Shown here in pieces: positions 1 through 11,094 of a stretch of 64,000 nt of DNA. The notes beneath the pieces were generated by a model that ran no database searches, was not told where the DNA came from, and saw only the letters and a list, made by a program, of their open reading frames with translations. Location of the stretch: the NCBI GenBank assembly GCA_022385755.1, contig MU278349.1, positions 434,001 to 498,000 of the forward strand, in the 5' to 3' direction. Source of the DNA: Trametopsis cervina. Lineage: Eukaryota; Basidiomycota; Agaricomycetes; Polyporales; Irpicaceae. Each line of letters opens with the position of its first letter. Within the stretch, counting starts at the first letter, position 1. The position numbers were made by a program, and so were the translations under genes.

Positions 1-2
1 GG

Positions 3-80
3 ATTGACACAGCAGGACATGTTGCTGGAATTCTAGGTGGGATAGGGTTCTTCCTTGCAAAGCGGTTCCGGCTATTCTAG
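3..80 (+). CDS. Rhomboid-like membrane protein, C-terminal fragment
   Basis: Only the last 25 codons are inside the window; the rest lies upstream of base 1. The frame starting at base 3 reads IDTAGHVAGILGGIGFFLAK and ends at TAG 78-80. A glycine-rich transmembrane helix carrying GHxxGxxxG is the usual signature of the last catalytic helix of rhomboid intramembrane proteases, where the His pairs with a Ser in an earlier helix. That Ser cannot be seen here, so protease activity is inferred. The gene converges on the YIPF-like gene, whose stop lies 81 bp away. The fragment is short, so another polytopic membrane protein remains possible. Confidence 0.45.
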   Translation: MDTAGHVAGILGGIGFFLAKRFRLF

Positions 81-160
81 CGTGTAGCATGGTCAGTCAT
101 TATGCATTTCTAACACTGCTGGATGTGGTGGTCAATAATGACATTAACCCCACACTCAGT

Positions 161-1315
161 CTACAATGGATCAGCTGGTCCGATTTGTTTTACAGGGTAG
201 TAGCTAAAGAAAACGATCTTAAAGCTGAGCGCTATTGCTGCATGTAGCACCACAAGTAGGACGGCAACGAGTCGAACTGCCTTTTGATCAGCCTAATGCA
301 GAACGGTGTTAGTATCAGTAAACAAGTAGAGTGAGCAATAAGCGAGACTGACCGTCGCGAGCACGGGGTAGATGTTCATGGTCAAAAAGTACGCTGAGAG
401 AAGGAAAGCCAGACCGATCAGTATCCACCTTACGAGAGGAACTGGTATCACGCATAAGAGCTTTCAAATAAACAAAGTTAAGAACATCTGCCACGCCGAC
501 GAGATAGTCTACTCACCGACACCGGCACCCAGACAAATTGACCATATCCCCATAAAGCGACCGTTTCAACAACACTCCACTCGCCCACTCCCAAATACCT
601 CAGACCCAGCCAGAGCAGTATAGGAACAGCAAGGCCATATGAGTAGACCAGGCCTACCGCAATGCTCAATAGTCCGAAGTCGTATTCCAAGGCATCAGTG
701 GGAGAAGAGCCTGCCGGGTCGGATAGGTATATAGAGATAGAAGAGGCCAAGGAGGAGAAAATGAATAGGCAGAATATAAGTGTCGTAAGTGTCCAGAAGG
801 GCCCGTAGAGATCAGGCGGGGTAAGGTGGGTTGCAAGGTATTCTGTGTTTGTGGGTATCAAAGTTGAGTAACATCTCCGCAGGACCTGTATAAGTTGTGG
901 TATGTATTGACCGTGCAGGTAAATGCGACAATGGCACGTACGGTTGTGGTATCAATGTCGAAGTAAGGCTGGTAATGCTCCACTTGCCAAAAGGACGTCC
1001 GTCCAGGCTTGTCGGGGATATAGCCTGCAGAAACATACTTTGTCTTGTTTCGAGTGTGGGACGATGAGTAGAAACGAACCTCTTGAACCCACATTGCCTA
1101 CACCTACGCCTGGAGCTGGTTCGCGCGCATCCGATTCCAGGAATGCTTTGGAAGTACTGAGAACGGCCCTAGCAGCTGAACGAGTCATGCTTACATTGAA
1201 ACTGTAGTCCTTCCGGCCCTTCCTCCAGTCTCTACGATGGCAGACATTTAGACAGAGTATACTGGGAGTTGACACAAACACCTACTTCGTCAGCCTCGAT
1301 TGAGACATACGCCAT
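161..1315 (-). CDS. YIPF1/YIPF2-type Yip1-domain Golgi membrane protein
   Basis: Seven exons fit canonical splice sites: 1315-1286, 1231-1195, 1145-1080, 1024-942, 885-517, 460-353 and 292-161. They give a 274-residue protein, a normal length for the family. The N-terminus reads MAYVSIEADE and then LQFQSFL, followed by the family block FWQVEHYQPYFDIDTT and the membrane entry DLYGPFWTLTTLIF. About five hydrophobic helices follow, ending with a helix and the tail KQIGPADPL. Yip1-family proteins are Golgi/ER multispanning proteins that bind Rab GTPases and act in vesicle traffic; the YIPF1/2 branch corresponds to yeast Yip5. Assignment to this branch is from the soluble block before helix 1. The gene looks intact. 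Confidence 0.88.
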
Positions 1316-1565
1316 GTTTATTCAATCGTAAAGGACGCCTGTTTTGGAGGTCACGGTATGCAATAAGCTGAGGGGCGGGCTAAACCTGAAACTATGTTAT
1401 GAATGAGATTCAAGTTGCTGCACAGTACTCCGAGCCAGCTCAACGGATCAGGCGCGCGCCATGAATTCCATGATCATCTCGGTGTGACCTGCTTGAAAGC
1501 TGCCAGATTGAGCGTGTCCTACGGTGCTCACGCTCCTCTGCCTTCTCCGTCAGCTCATACGGTTA

Positions 1566-2330
1566 ATGAGTGAGATCAGCAGCAGTCCATCATGGCCCTC
1601 CTTATACAACATCTTTAAGGAGATACAACCTATCGCGAACAGACTCCCCGTGCAGCCGGGAGCGTTCTACCTAGAGGATGCCAGCGGTAAGTGACGCAAT
1701 GGCTAATGCAAGTTCACGATATATGATTGATCTCTGGCTCGAAAGACGTCTACAAGTTCACCTTGTACTGGACTCTGGTGTTTTACATGCCTGCTTTCAT
1801 GCTTTGCGGGACATACGCATTCGTGAACCTTGCCTTCACACCTGAATCCCGCGTGCGGCGATATCTCTTCCTCAGCTCTTCGCGCTATTCGGCGGTGCCC
1901 ACACGCAGCGACATCCCTTTGAGGCACTACCGCAACAAACCCGATCAGCTAACTGCAGACCAATCGTTGGCGGTAGGAAGATCCAGACGGCCAAACGCTC
2001 GACGATCCCGTGTTACCTTCGCATTGCTGGTGCTATTTACTTTTACTTGCTGCGCTGTAGGAGGTGCTGTGGTTGGCTCTGCAGTGCTAGGCTATGTTAT
2101 GGCCGGTGTTTTCAAGGCCGCAAATTACCATATGTCTACGTAAGTATATCTCGCAACTTCCCATGTTCCGAAAGGCTTACACACACGCAGCTGGATACCT
2201 CTTCTTCTAGCCCTTATTCAAACTCTTGTGGGGTTTCTAGGGTATGTTTTTGATAATGCGCAGAGCTTTCAATTAAGTATCTCACTATATGTTCTGCAGG
2301 GTATGGCCTTCGGTTGTCGACATTATCTAA
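1566..2330 (+). CDS. TMEM170-like small integral membrane protein
   Basis: Exons 1566-1686, 1746-2139, 2191-2241 and 2300-2330 join in frame to 198 residues. The start MSEISSSPSWPSLYNIFKEI leads into a soluble segment with LPVQPGAFYLED. The first hydrophobic helix is KFTLYWTLVFYMPAFMLC, and further helices lie near residues 125-160 and 170-190 (TFALLVLFTFTCCAVGGAVV and WIPLLLALIQTLVGFLG). The helix pattern and YKFTLYWTL block resemble TMEM170-family proteins; human TMEM170A shapes ER sheets and nuclear envelope. Function in fungi is inferred. It lies about 250 bp upstream of the divergently oriented YIPF-like start and converges on the copper ATPase gene (219 bp between stops). Confidence 0.75.
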
Positions 2331-2548
2331 TCGCCTTCCCCTGAAGATACCCTGCATGACTTCATACCTGTAACTCTCGATTGTTTTGATGGTTAATGCA
2401 CTTCTCATGAGTCTAGTATTTGCGAAGCTGCATTCAGATACACGTACAGATTTGGAGTGCATATAGTACAACCAAGAGGTGTTTCGATCGAAGAGGCCGG
2501 GAAACGTTAACGAGAAACATACATGGGGCGCGGTACATGCGGTAACAA

Positions 2549-5500
2549 TCATACAGTTTGCTTGGTATTGAACAGCTTCAACTGCATTGCGATAAGCACC
2601 ACCGGCAGAACGCTCACTAGCTCTCCAAGTCCGGCATACGCAGGAGCGATCCTGGCGTTAACGAAAGCACCTGCAGCGAAGAGAATCGCCACGGTATTGT
2701 ATATGGCGGCCCATACGAAGTTGATGATGATGCGACGATGAACTGCGTCGCTCAACTCGATAAGCGATAGAACCCCCACGAGCGATGGCCGCATCAACAC
2801 AGCGTCAGAGGCGGCGGACGCTGCAGCTGCAGAACCGGTACTGGAGGCTTCCGAAGACATATGGACCCCGATATCCGCTTGTGCCAGTGCCACTGCATCG
2901 TTGGTGCCGTCTCCGCAGAACATGACTTTGCCACCTCGCGCTTGTATCGCACTGATAAAATCCGCCTTGTCTGATGGAAGGCAGCCTGCTCGGTAGGATT
3001 CGGAAGGGATATCCAAGGCAGAGGCTACACTCTGTACAGCAGCAGCGTGATCTCCGCTCAGGATAGCCACTTGAATATTCTTCTTGCGCAGATACGATAT
3101 AACAGCACGAGCTTCAGGACGGATAGTGTCGCTAAGGGAGAATACGGCGAGTAATGCTCCTCTATAAGTTACGCAGAAGGCAGTGTGGCCGGCCATGAGA
3201 ACGCTTGTCACAATAGTATCCTTCTCAATATTGAGCCAAGCCGCATTCCCGCCTTGAAGAGGGAGGCCAGATAACATCCCCTGAATCCCTTTACCAGTGA
3301 TTTCTTCAATATCGACCAATGGAACGAGTGAAGTGCCCGCTTCGGCAAGATAGGTCGAGATGGCCCGTGCAACGGGATGGTTACTGCCGGACACGAGAGC
3401 CAAGACAAGAGATGTCGTGCTCAGCTCTGCATCATCGACCTTTACTGCATCCAGCATGATCTGCGACCTGAGAACTTGCAGGTGGCCCATAGTCAGAGTC
3501 CCGGTTTTATCGAAGACGGCATGAGTAGTCTTCCTCGATTCCTCAATCGTGTTTGCTTCTCTGAATACGATGCCTAAATTTGCTGCGACACCACTTGCGA
3601 CGAGAACAACCATGGGGACGGCCAGGCCTATGGCACAGGGACAGGAGATGGCGAGGACGGCTACAGCATACGTAAGGGCTCGCACAGCGGCATCGCCGTG
3701 ACTCTGTCCTCGGACTTGAATCCCAATCACAAGCCATGCAACGAATGTGATGACTGCAACTGCGATGACAGCGGGGACGAACCAGGTGCAGACGCGGTCA
3801 ACAATTCCCTGGATGTGTGCGCGAGAAAAGCGTGCCTTGTCGACCATATCAGCAATATCGCTGATGGTGTTCTCTCCAGGAAGACGAGTAGCTTTAACGA
3901 GTAGAGTACCGGAGCCGTTCGTGGTACCAGCCAGTACTTCACTCCCGATGAACTTCGCCACAGGCAGTGACTCTCCTGTCATCATCGACTCGTCCACGGA
4001 GCTTGTTCCAGCGATAACCAAGCCATCCGTGATGATGATAGAGTCGGATGGCACGCGGAATATATCGCCGTATTGGAGTAGTCGTGCATCAAGGACAACA
4101 TCTTCTTCATGACCATCGGGGTGTATCTTGATGAGGGTGGCTGCTGGCTGTTGAAGTGAGCGTAGGGAGATAGCAGCAACAGCACGGTGTCGGGCAAACG
4201 CGCTCGCCAACTGCCCGAACAAAATGAGGGTGACTAGCAGGGTACTGGTCTCGAAGAACGACCCTCCTTGTAGAGGCTTGCCGGCCATTTGGTATGCAAA
4301 CGCAACCACAGAGTACGTGTATGCTGTGGTAGTGCTCAACACGATCAGCAACTCCGTCTCGATCAAGCCGGAAAGCAGGCTCTTGAACGCCGCGATATAG
4401 AAAGGTCCTGCGATGGCGAATTGTACGATAGTGGCGAGGATCAGCGAGGAGATCGCATACGCATGGGCATGGTCGGGCAAAGGGGCCCAAGTCATGATAA
4501 GAACTGGAATGGTGAGAAGAGCAGATACGATGGTGCGGAGAAGGAGGATACGAATATGCTTGCGACCGGCGGCGAGAGCTGGATCCTCTGGCATCGACGC
4601 GAGAGTCGGGGTGAAGGGAGCATAGAAATCGAGAATTTCACGAGCACCAATCCTTTTGGGGTCATAGATAACGCATACAGTGTCTTTGCCCGCTTTCTTT
4701 ACTTCAAGGACGCCCTCTGGTGTGTCCGCGAGCAAGAGCTTCTTGCCGAGAGCGGTGTTGAGCTCGAGAGCACGAGCCGTAGAGCTGGAGGCAATTTGCT
4801 CGATCGTGAAACCTGTACGTTTCTGGAGTATGTGGACAAGGGCAGGTAGGTCTTGCACATCGCAGGTGTAGTCAAATTCCGCTCTAGAGAGGACAAGACT
4901 CGTCTTGATATTGATGAAGGCTGGTTGTGCGCGAAGAGCTTTGATCAACTTGTTCTCACAGCCTGTGCATGTCATGCCTTTCACGGAAAGTACTGCGCGG
5001 GCGCCATCCGAGCATTTTTCGATTATCGCTTCCTTCTCAAGGTCTGGAGTGCTACCGAGAGATGGTGCGCAGCAGGACTTGCCACCACAGGAGTCAACCG
5101 ACGACGCCCTACGGCGGACAGACTTGATGCTACTTGGTCTCTCTTTGCAACACGACCCACCTGAGCAACATGAGTCGGCAGACTTGATAGAAGAGATATC
5201 GTCCCCGCAACATCCACCAGAACAGCCGGAGTGGAAGGAGGTGCGGCTCTTGGTGTTCTTAGGGAGACTAGGAAGTACATGTGTGCTCGTGTTGGTGTGC
5301 TGTGGACGAGTGGTGCAACAGGATTGAAGCCCCTTCGCGAGCAATGCTCGGCAGATGCATCCAAAGGCAGCGAGGGTATCCCTCTGACGGATACGGGCCT
5401 TTGAGACATGTTCCCCACAAGCCTTCGCCGCTATGCGAGGTCTAGTTAAATTGCGCTTGCGCAAACCACACGAGTGAAGGTCGCTGGCCTCAGGGAGCAC

Positions 5501-5946
5501 CTTGCTCTTCTCCATGTCCATGCTGAGGACAGTGTTCTCCTTTTGAGACATCTCTTCAGCAGCTATTTCATCGACGACGTCGACGTTGAGCACTATTTGA
5601 ACCTGGGATAAGGAACATCTCACCGTTGTCGCACTGGCAGATCTCCTCAGAGGTAACCGCGTTCGCCCCGTCGGCACCATGATGGATGTGATCGTCGTCT
5701 TCAGCACAAATAACTCTAGCAAGCGCGTCAAGGCAGTCGTCTAAGGAGGCATTCCCCAACGTGAGTGACAATTTTACACGATTCTGCGAATCTCTTTACC
5801 ATCGCACCCACAATCAGCGCCCGAGCAGCAGCTACCTGGGGCTGAGTGTCCAGCGGTAAGGTCACCTGCGATAGGGTCGCCATGAGAGTCCGAAGTATTG
5901 TTTGCGGTATCGTCGAGTGTAGAGCCTCCACAGCACGAAGGGGACA
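2549..5946 (-). CDS. Copper-transporting P1B-type ATPase with Cys-rich N-terminus
   Basis: This is a heavy-metal pump that uses ATP to move Cu(I) across a membrane. About 3.1 kb of 3' sequence is one open exon; two small introns near 5780-5840 and 5595-5650 join the 5' exons (start MSPSCCGG at 5946 in a good ATG context). Visible motifs are one HMA domain with GMTCTGC near 4980, the TGES actuator loop near 3970, the CPC metal site in ISCPCAIGL near 3640, the phosphorylation site DKTGTLT near 3505 and GDGTND near 2905. CPC marks a copper/silver (P1B-1) pump. The first ~280 residues carry repeated SCC/GSCC/CCGD clusters, as in fungal CrpA/CRP1-type copper exporters. The second small intron is uncertain; a 21-nt alternative was rejected. 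Confidence 0.92.
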
Positions 5947-6259
5947 TGGCGGTTGTTCGGAGAGTAACAGGCAACAAGGTAAGTCCCACACTTCCTTCAT
6001 ATTCCGACGCGCGGGCAAAAGCATGGGGTTGTGGCCTAGAATGGACTGAAGAACCACGCGAGGCGATGAAATGCCGTTAGAGAAAGTGGCTCAGGCATAT
6101 TTGGGTCGTGTGCTGGGTCTACCATTCCCTGAGATCAGAGAAGGCTGTATGGTGGTCGGCTGAATTGTTATATACAGTATATGTATGAAAACAATCCTAC
6201 ACATTGTGTTCCCCAGCCCACAGCTATATGTTCCGTTGTTTTCTTTGTCTTTTCTTCGG

Positions 6260-6332
6260 CCGGGCGTCCGAGTTCCCTTGATAACGTGGACGCTAATGGG
6301 TCGGGTGCAACCGGAGATGCACGGACGCCCGG
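6260..6332. repeat. Perfect 11-bp inverted repeat upstream of the copper ATPase
   Basis: CCGGGCGTCCG at 6260-6270 is the exact reverse complement of CGGACGCCCGG at 6322-6332, with 51 bp between. It lies about 310-390 bp upstream of the copper ATPase start (5946) and downstream of the RTA1-like stop (6728). It could be a regulatory dyad or the foot of a hairpin in the RTA1 3' UTR. No known copper-factor site was recognised in it. Confidence 0.5.
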
Positions 6333-6486
6333 TTATAGCCTCACCCGATAAGCTGGAAGGAGAATCTGGCAATGGCGCATACTCGAGCTTTCATGATGTC
6401 GAGGAAACATACCTGAAGGCCTACAAGGCCATAAATGGAAGTCGTAGTTGAAGAATGAGCGTCGTAGGTGGACCAAAACTGCAGGA

Positions 6487-6529
6487 ACCGGTGCGGTACT
6501 CCAACGCCACAAGGTAACTGGTGCGGTAC
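6487..6529. repeat. Two copies of ACYGGTGCGGTAC with 30-bp spacing
   Basis: ACCGGTGCGGTAC (6487-6499) and ACTGGTGCGGTAC (6517-6529) differ at one base and are exactly 30 bp apart, close to three helical turns. They lie in the 781-bp region between the copper ATPase start and the RTA1-like stop. The spacing and near identity suggest a paired protein-binding site, but no known motif was matched. Confidence 0.45.
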
Positions 6530-6727
6530 CCGTCCTGCATTCCAAGGCCGCCGCATGCAGCCGAGAATATAGATCAAGGCCCACAGCCACATTATGTGAA
6601 TATAATCGCATTGATGTTGCAGGCTTATATAACAGATCCCAAGCGATGTTAATTCTATATTCTATATTGTCCTTAGAAAGAGTGGAAAGCATAGTTGGAA
6701 TGTCCGGATTTCATCGATATGTCGTGT

Positions 6728-8126
6728 TCATGCTCTGCTATCTGTCAGGTTCGACATCTCAGCTCCCTCAACCAGCTTATCTTCAGTGCGGGGAGCCAAG
6801 CCGAGCCACAAGCCGGGGTGGACAAAATTGAGGGTATATATAGCAAGAACAACCATGCCACCATCCAGTACGTCTGTTGAGCGAGCGAACTTATAAGCGA
6901 GGGACACGCAAGCAGACCAAAAAAACACGCACTGAAGTAGACTTGCGTCGCGATGATCCTGCCATTCCATCCATCCGCAAGTTCAGCAGTACGGTACACC
7001 GATCTAAAAAGTAATTCAAATGTCAGGTCAGGATATGGAGAGGGTCTCGTCAGGGCAGACTTACCGAATGAAGAGAACAAGTGTGCTGAAGCACAGCGCA
7101 GCACTTGCAAGCTTTAGTTTGAGGATCTCACGGGGCTGTCTGACAAGGGTTGTTGAACTGCCATATGGGCTCGTCATGGCTCCTTCACGCGGCAGGTTCC
7201 GCCAGCAGCGAACAAAGTATTCTACCATGAGGGTGGCGAATATGACCAATGCAACTGCCGTCCAGATGTTAATATATGTCTCTCAGACTATGAGGCATCG
7301 TTCTCAATCCGCTTACCGAGTTGAAATACGATACCACCCAACATGATGTTTGAGCCCTAACGCGACTATTGGTAACGAACTTAGAATTGGAGTCAATAAG
7401 ACAGCGTACCAGACGGCTCTGTGAAGCGTCATCAGAGTCAGCCAACCCTCCGCCCAGAGCTTGTATGATGAGCGCAATGATGTCCTTTAGAGTCACCAAG
7501 TGTTAGAGCTGATACTCGCAAAGTATGCAACCCTACTTACGCATGTTAAGAATATCCTCGAGTCTGTGAGATGCGTGTGATGAGTATCTAGCGCAGCGTC
7601 AGCAGGTGAAAGGACTTACACCACCTGGGGCTCAAACGGCTGTACTGAGTGCCCAGAATACTTGTCAACCGGGAGAGAATGATGAAGCTGGCGGCAAGCA
7701 GCGGCGTGGGAGATATGATTGTACAGACTATCCTGCAGATAGGTGAGGGTGGTATCAGCGGCAAAGTCATACTTTTACTTTCCATGATGTCTGCTTACTG
7801 TATGCGAAATGCATCGCCGTTGGGGACGTTGCGGCTAGACCAGTACCGTCCAGCCCAGCCGATAGTTTCACCTACGCCGGCTAGCACTGCCGTTGGGAGG
7901 AGCCACCAGATCTTATACCAGACGGCCTGACCTAGGTGAAGTGCTGCGGTGGAAACTCCCTGATTAGAACCGTTTTCAGGTAGTCAGATGAACAAATACC
8001 TGCGGATAGTCCAAATAATACGAGAAAGAGGATCGTGATACTCTGAGTCGGGACGTAGTGATACGGAGAGATGTCAAAAATGTCATTTGGAACTAAAGGG
8101 TGTATAAAAGCATAATGAGCATCCAT
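6728..8126 (-). CDS. RTA1-like seven-transmembrane protein
   Basis: This belongs to the fungal RTA1/RSB1 family (lipid-translocating exporter or 7-aminocholesterol resistance family), membrane proteins linked to sphingoid-base export and azole/toxicant tolerance. The start at 8126 gives MDAHYAFIHPLVPNDIF and then YHYVPTQSITILFLVLFGLS as helix 1. Later exons give GETIGWAGRYWS, ASFIILSRLTSILGTQYSRL, DIIALIIQALGGG, RSVYRTAELADGWNG and VLAIYTLNFVHPG, which are the ordered family blocks. The stop is TGA at 6730-6728. At least six short introns are needed and not every junction was fixed to the base. It lies in the same direction as, and upstream of, the copper ATPase. The exact substrate is unknown. 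Confidence 0.85.
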
Positions 8127-9582
8127 TTCGTAGGCAAAACCGGATAAACGTACGTGTGAAATTTGTACCAGACATTGTGGAGGATGGTGAAGGTGAAGAG
8201 GGTATTAAAAGTGGACGAGGCGTACTGAGAAAGCGTCAATCCATTGATCTCTTTATGTACCTCGGCGCTTCTATAGCATCAACTGCGAGACCTGTCACCA
8301 GCATTGGTTGGACAAATGAGCGCAGCACTCCAACAGCCTTCGCCAAACAAACCTGTGCGCGGTACCTAGATTAGATGGGAGGGTGATGGCGCCCTCTACA
8401 TGCGAACAACGCTAACTGTCTAAGCGCAATAACATCAGATATCTGCTTGTGGTAACAAGTCAGTTGCGCACCGTTATCAAGTGCCCTTTACAAGCCGCTT
8501 CGGACAAATGACGGCGAGCATGGACGAAATTTTGATAAGAGCAAGATATCTGTAACTGGGCTTGAATTCTGATGGAAAGCCTGGCAATGCGTTACTCAGC
8601 GTACATGTTTAAGAAAGCTGATCGCACCGAGGATAACGTTTTTGCAATCATGTATGTTACAGCGCCTTAATCGCTCTTGAACTGCTGGATGCTATTCCCA
8701 AATCTCACCTGCTTTGTACAGTACATTCCCCGTCATCGGGTAAGTGCTTCGTGGGTCTGGGTTCAAACCATACATGGGTTTCACTGGGATTTATTGGCCT
8801 TCAGGAATATTGAATATCGAGCCCCGCTGTCTACCAGGTGAAGATGACGGGGATCACCTTAACGTAATAAGGTTAGAACTTGGTGAGATTGCGGATTGCC
8901 TGGCATGCGTGGTACACGAGCTCACTGCACAGCAGCCGCGATCGCTGCAAGCTGCACGCCTTCCGCAGCTGCCTGCAAGAAAGAGCGGTGAAGGAAGGCC
9001 TCTACTTCAGCTACTTAGCTGCGCGTGGCTGTTCGCAAGCATCATGAAGTCTCCAGGACGTGCCGGAAAGCTACTGGTGTGTGCTGCTAGTTGTACAGCC
9101 TATCCCGATAGATTCGCCGAGATGTCAACATCGCGACCGCAGGCAACGAACGTAATTGCTCCGATCGGTGCAGCGGTGTAAAATGGCCGCCATGGGTTAC
9201 GGTGTGCATTCTGAAAGACATCATGGGTGAACATGTGAAGCATACAGCGTTCTGGGCACAACCCTAGTGAGTGCCATGCTTACAGACAAATAGGAACTTG
9301 AAAGCCTCGTTCGATGTTAGAAGTAACATGTGGCTGACTTTCACTGGCGGTAGAAAGCATGTACGGCTGGATTACATTATGGTTTGGTGTCTGCAAGTTG
9401 TGGGCCGCCCAGTCCTAGTTTGTGGCTTGGAGGACGTGGTGGCTACATACAGGCTACATCCAGAGGATAATGCACGTGCACGCTGATGATTTAGCGCTGA
9501 GAAGTTAAATCTTCGCGACGTGCTGTCGCTTGTGTCTGCGCCACCGTCAAGCTCTCCTCCGTGTATTCTGCTTGTGACAATA
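8127..9582. other. Gene-free stretch between RTA1-like and ADE1
   Basis: This 1.46-kb stretch separates two divergent genes and must hold both promoters. A 145-codon open frame at 8744-9181 (+) shows no family motif, no convincing splice partners and low-complexity composition; a 72-codon frame at 8156-8374 (+) is equally unsupported. No tRNA-like fold or transposon remnant was recognised. Confidence 0.5.
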
Positions 9583-10751
9583 ATGTCCGCCTTAATTGAC
9601 TCGGACCTCCCAGCTCTCAAACTGCTCTCCAAAGGCAAAGTACGCGATATCTACGCGACGGCTTCTCCCGAGCACCTGCTCTTCGTGGCTAGTGATCGCA
9701 TCTCAGCATACGATGTGATCTTACGGAATGTCCGTCCTTTCTCGCAGTTTTGCACGCGTCCTTGAACCAACAGAGCTGCTTTCTCTCGACGACACATACC
9801 ATTTGGCGATGCACTCTATCATGATTGACATATGAAGGGCGTGCCAGAGAAGGGCAAGATCTTGACCAAGATATCGCTGTTTTGGTTTGACAAGCTGAAG
9901 CACATCATTCCGACGCACTTCGTCAGCGCTGTCATCGACGAGATGCCTGAAGAAGTCCGGCAGTATAAGGATCAATTAGAAGGGAGGACGATGCTCGTGA
10001 AGAAAGCGAAGGTCATTCCACTGGAAGCTATCGTGCGGGGGTATCTCACAGGTAACGCTTGAAACGCACTGTTGAATCGTGTGCTGCCCTGACCTGCGCT
10101 TTGGCCTTGTAGGATCGGGATGGGCCGAATATAAGCGATCTGGAACGGTGCATGGCATACCGCTTCCTGCAGGACTGGTAGAGTCGGAGAAGCTGCCAGA
10201 ACCTCTGTTTACCCCCTCCACTAAAGCAGAACAAGGCCAACACGATGAGAACATCTCTCCAGAACAAGGTTAATCCACTCTGTATACATTGTAGTCTGAT
10301 CCGTGTAATAACCGGAATTTCTCTAGCGGCTGAGTTAATTGGACAGGACCTATTTGAGCAAGTGTCATCGAAAGCTGTCCAGCTATATAAGGAGGCTGCA
10401 GATTATGCTGCGACACGGGGCCTCATTCTCGCGGATACCAAGTTTGAATTCGGAGTCGTCCACTCGTCGGAAACAGGCAAAGACGAAGTTATACTCATCG
10501 ATGAACTACTCACTCCGGACTCCTCGCGCTACTGGCCGGCTGCATCTTACGAGCCTGGCCGTTCCCAGTCTAGTTTTGATAAACAGTTCCTGCGAGACTG
10601 GCTGACAGGCTCAGGATTCCGTAAAGGCTTGGAAACTGGCCCCGAAGGACACGAAGGCGAGGGATGGGTAATGATAGACAGTGTGGTAGAGGGCACAAGA
10701 AAGCGATACTCCCAGGCATACAGCTTGTTAACAGGTATTCCTAGTCTATGA
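9583..10751 (+). CDS. ADE1: Phosphoribosylaminoimidazole-succinocarboxamide synthase (SAICAR synthetase)
   Basis: This cytosolic enzyme joins aspartate to CAIR using ATP in de novo purine synthesis. Exons 9583-9729, 9838-10051, 10113-10268 and 10327-10751 join in frame to 313 residues, the usual length for fungal ADE1. The N-terminus [14 protein letters not shown] is the nucleotide-binding start of the family. [13 protein letters not shown] follows, then [39 protein letters not shown] and the C-terminal block [13 protein letters not shown] with [16 protein letters not shown]. All core family blocks are present and intact. It converges on the FAD monooxygenase gene, with 343 bp between stops. 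Confidence 0.97.
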
Positions 10752-11094
10752 GTTCAGATTATCGTGACGTAACGTAACATGTAATGCGTAAGGAACATGA
10801 TTTCGTGTAGATGCGAATAGGTAGAAGCAAAGCAAAATCCGGAGAGCTGGAAAGCGGTGGTTCATGCGACGGACCAGATGCATGCAGAATATCGTAGGAT
10901 GTCAAGGGTATGCGCCGCTCAGCAGAGATTAGAAACGGTCGGAATGAGCATTTTGTTCATCAGCCTAGTAGGCGTCCACGAATGCTTTGTCATCGGAGGC
11001 AGGACGGCTGGAATCATCGGATGTATTGGTATGATAGCGCCCCCAGGAAAACCACCATTCCTTCGCAAAAGGGAGTTGAGGATCTGTTTTCGAA

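Noticed and set aside
4289..4849. 186-codon plus-strand open frame
   Set aside because: It lies wholly inside the copper ATPase exon on the opposite strand and only mirrors its codon pattern.
5597..5617. A 21-nt intron in the 5' part of the copper ATPase
   Set aside because: Too short to be spliced; a ~55-nt intron ending at the same acceptor restores the frame instead.
8744..9181. 145-codon plus-strand open frame as a real gene
   Set aside because: No family motif, no good start context and no splice partners; it could occur by chance in GC-balanced DNA of this length.
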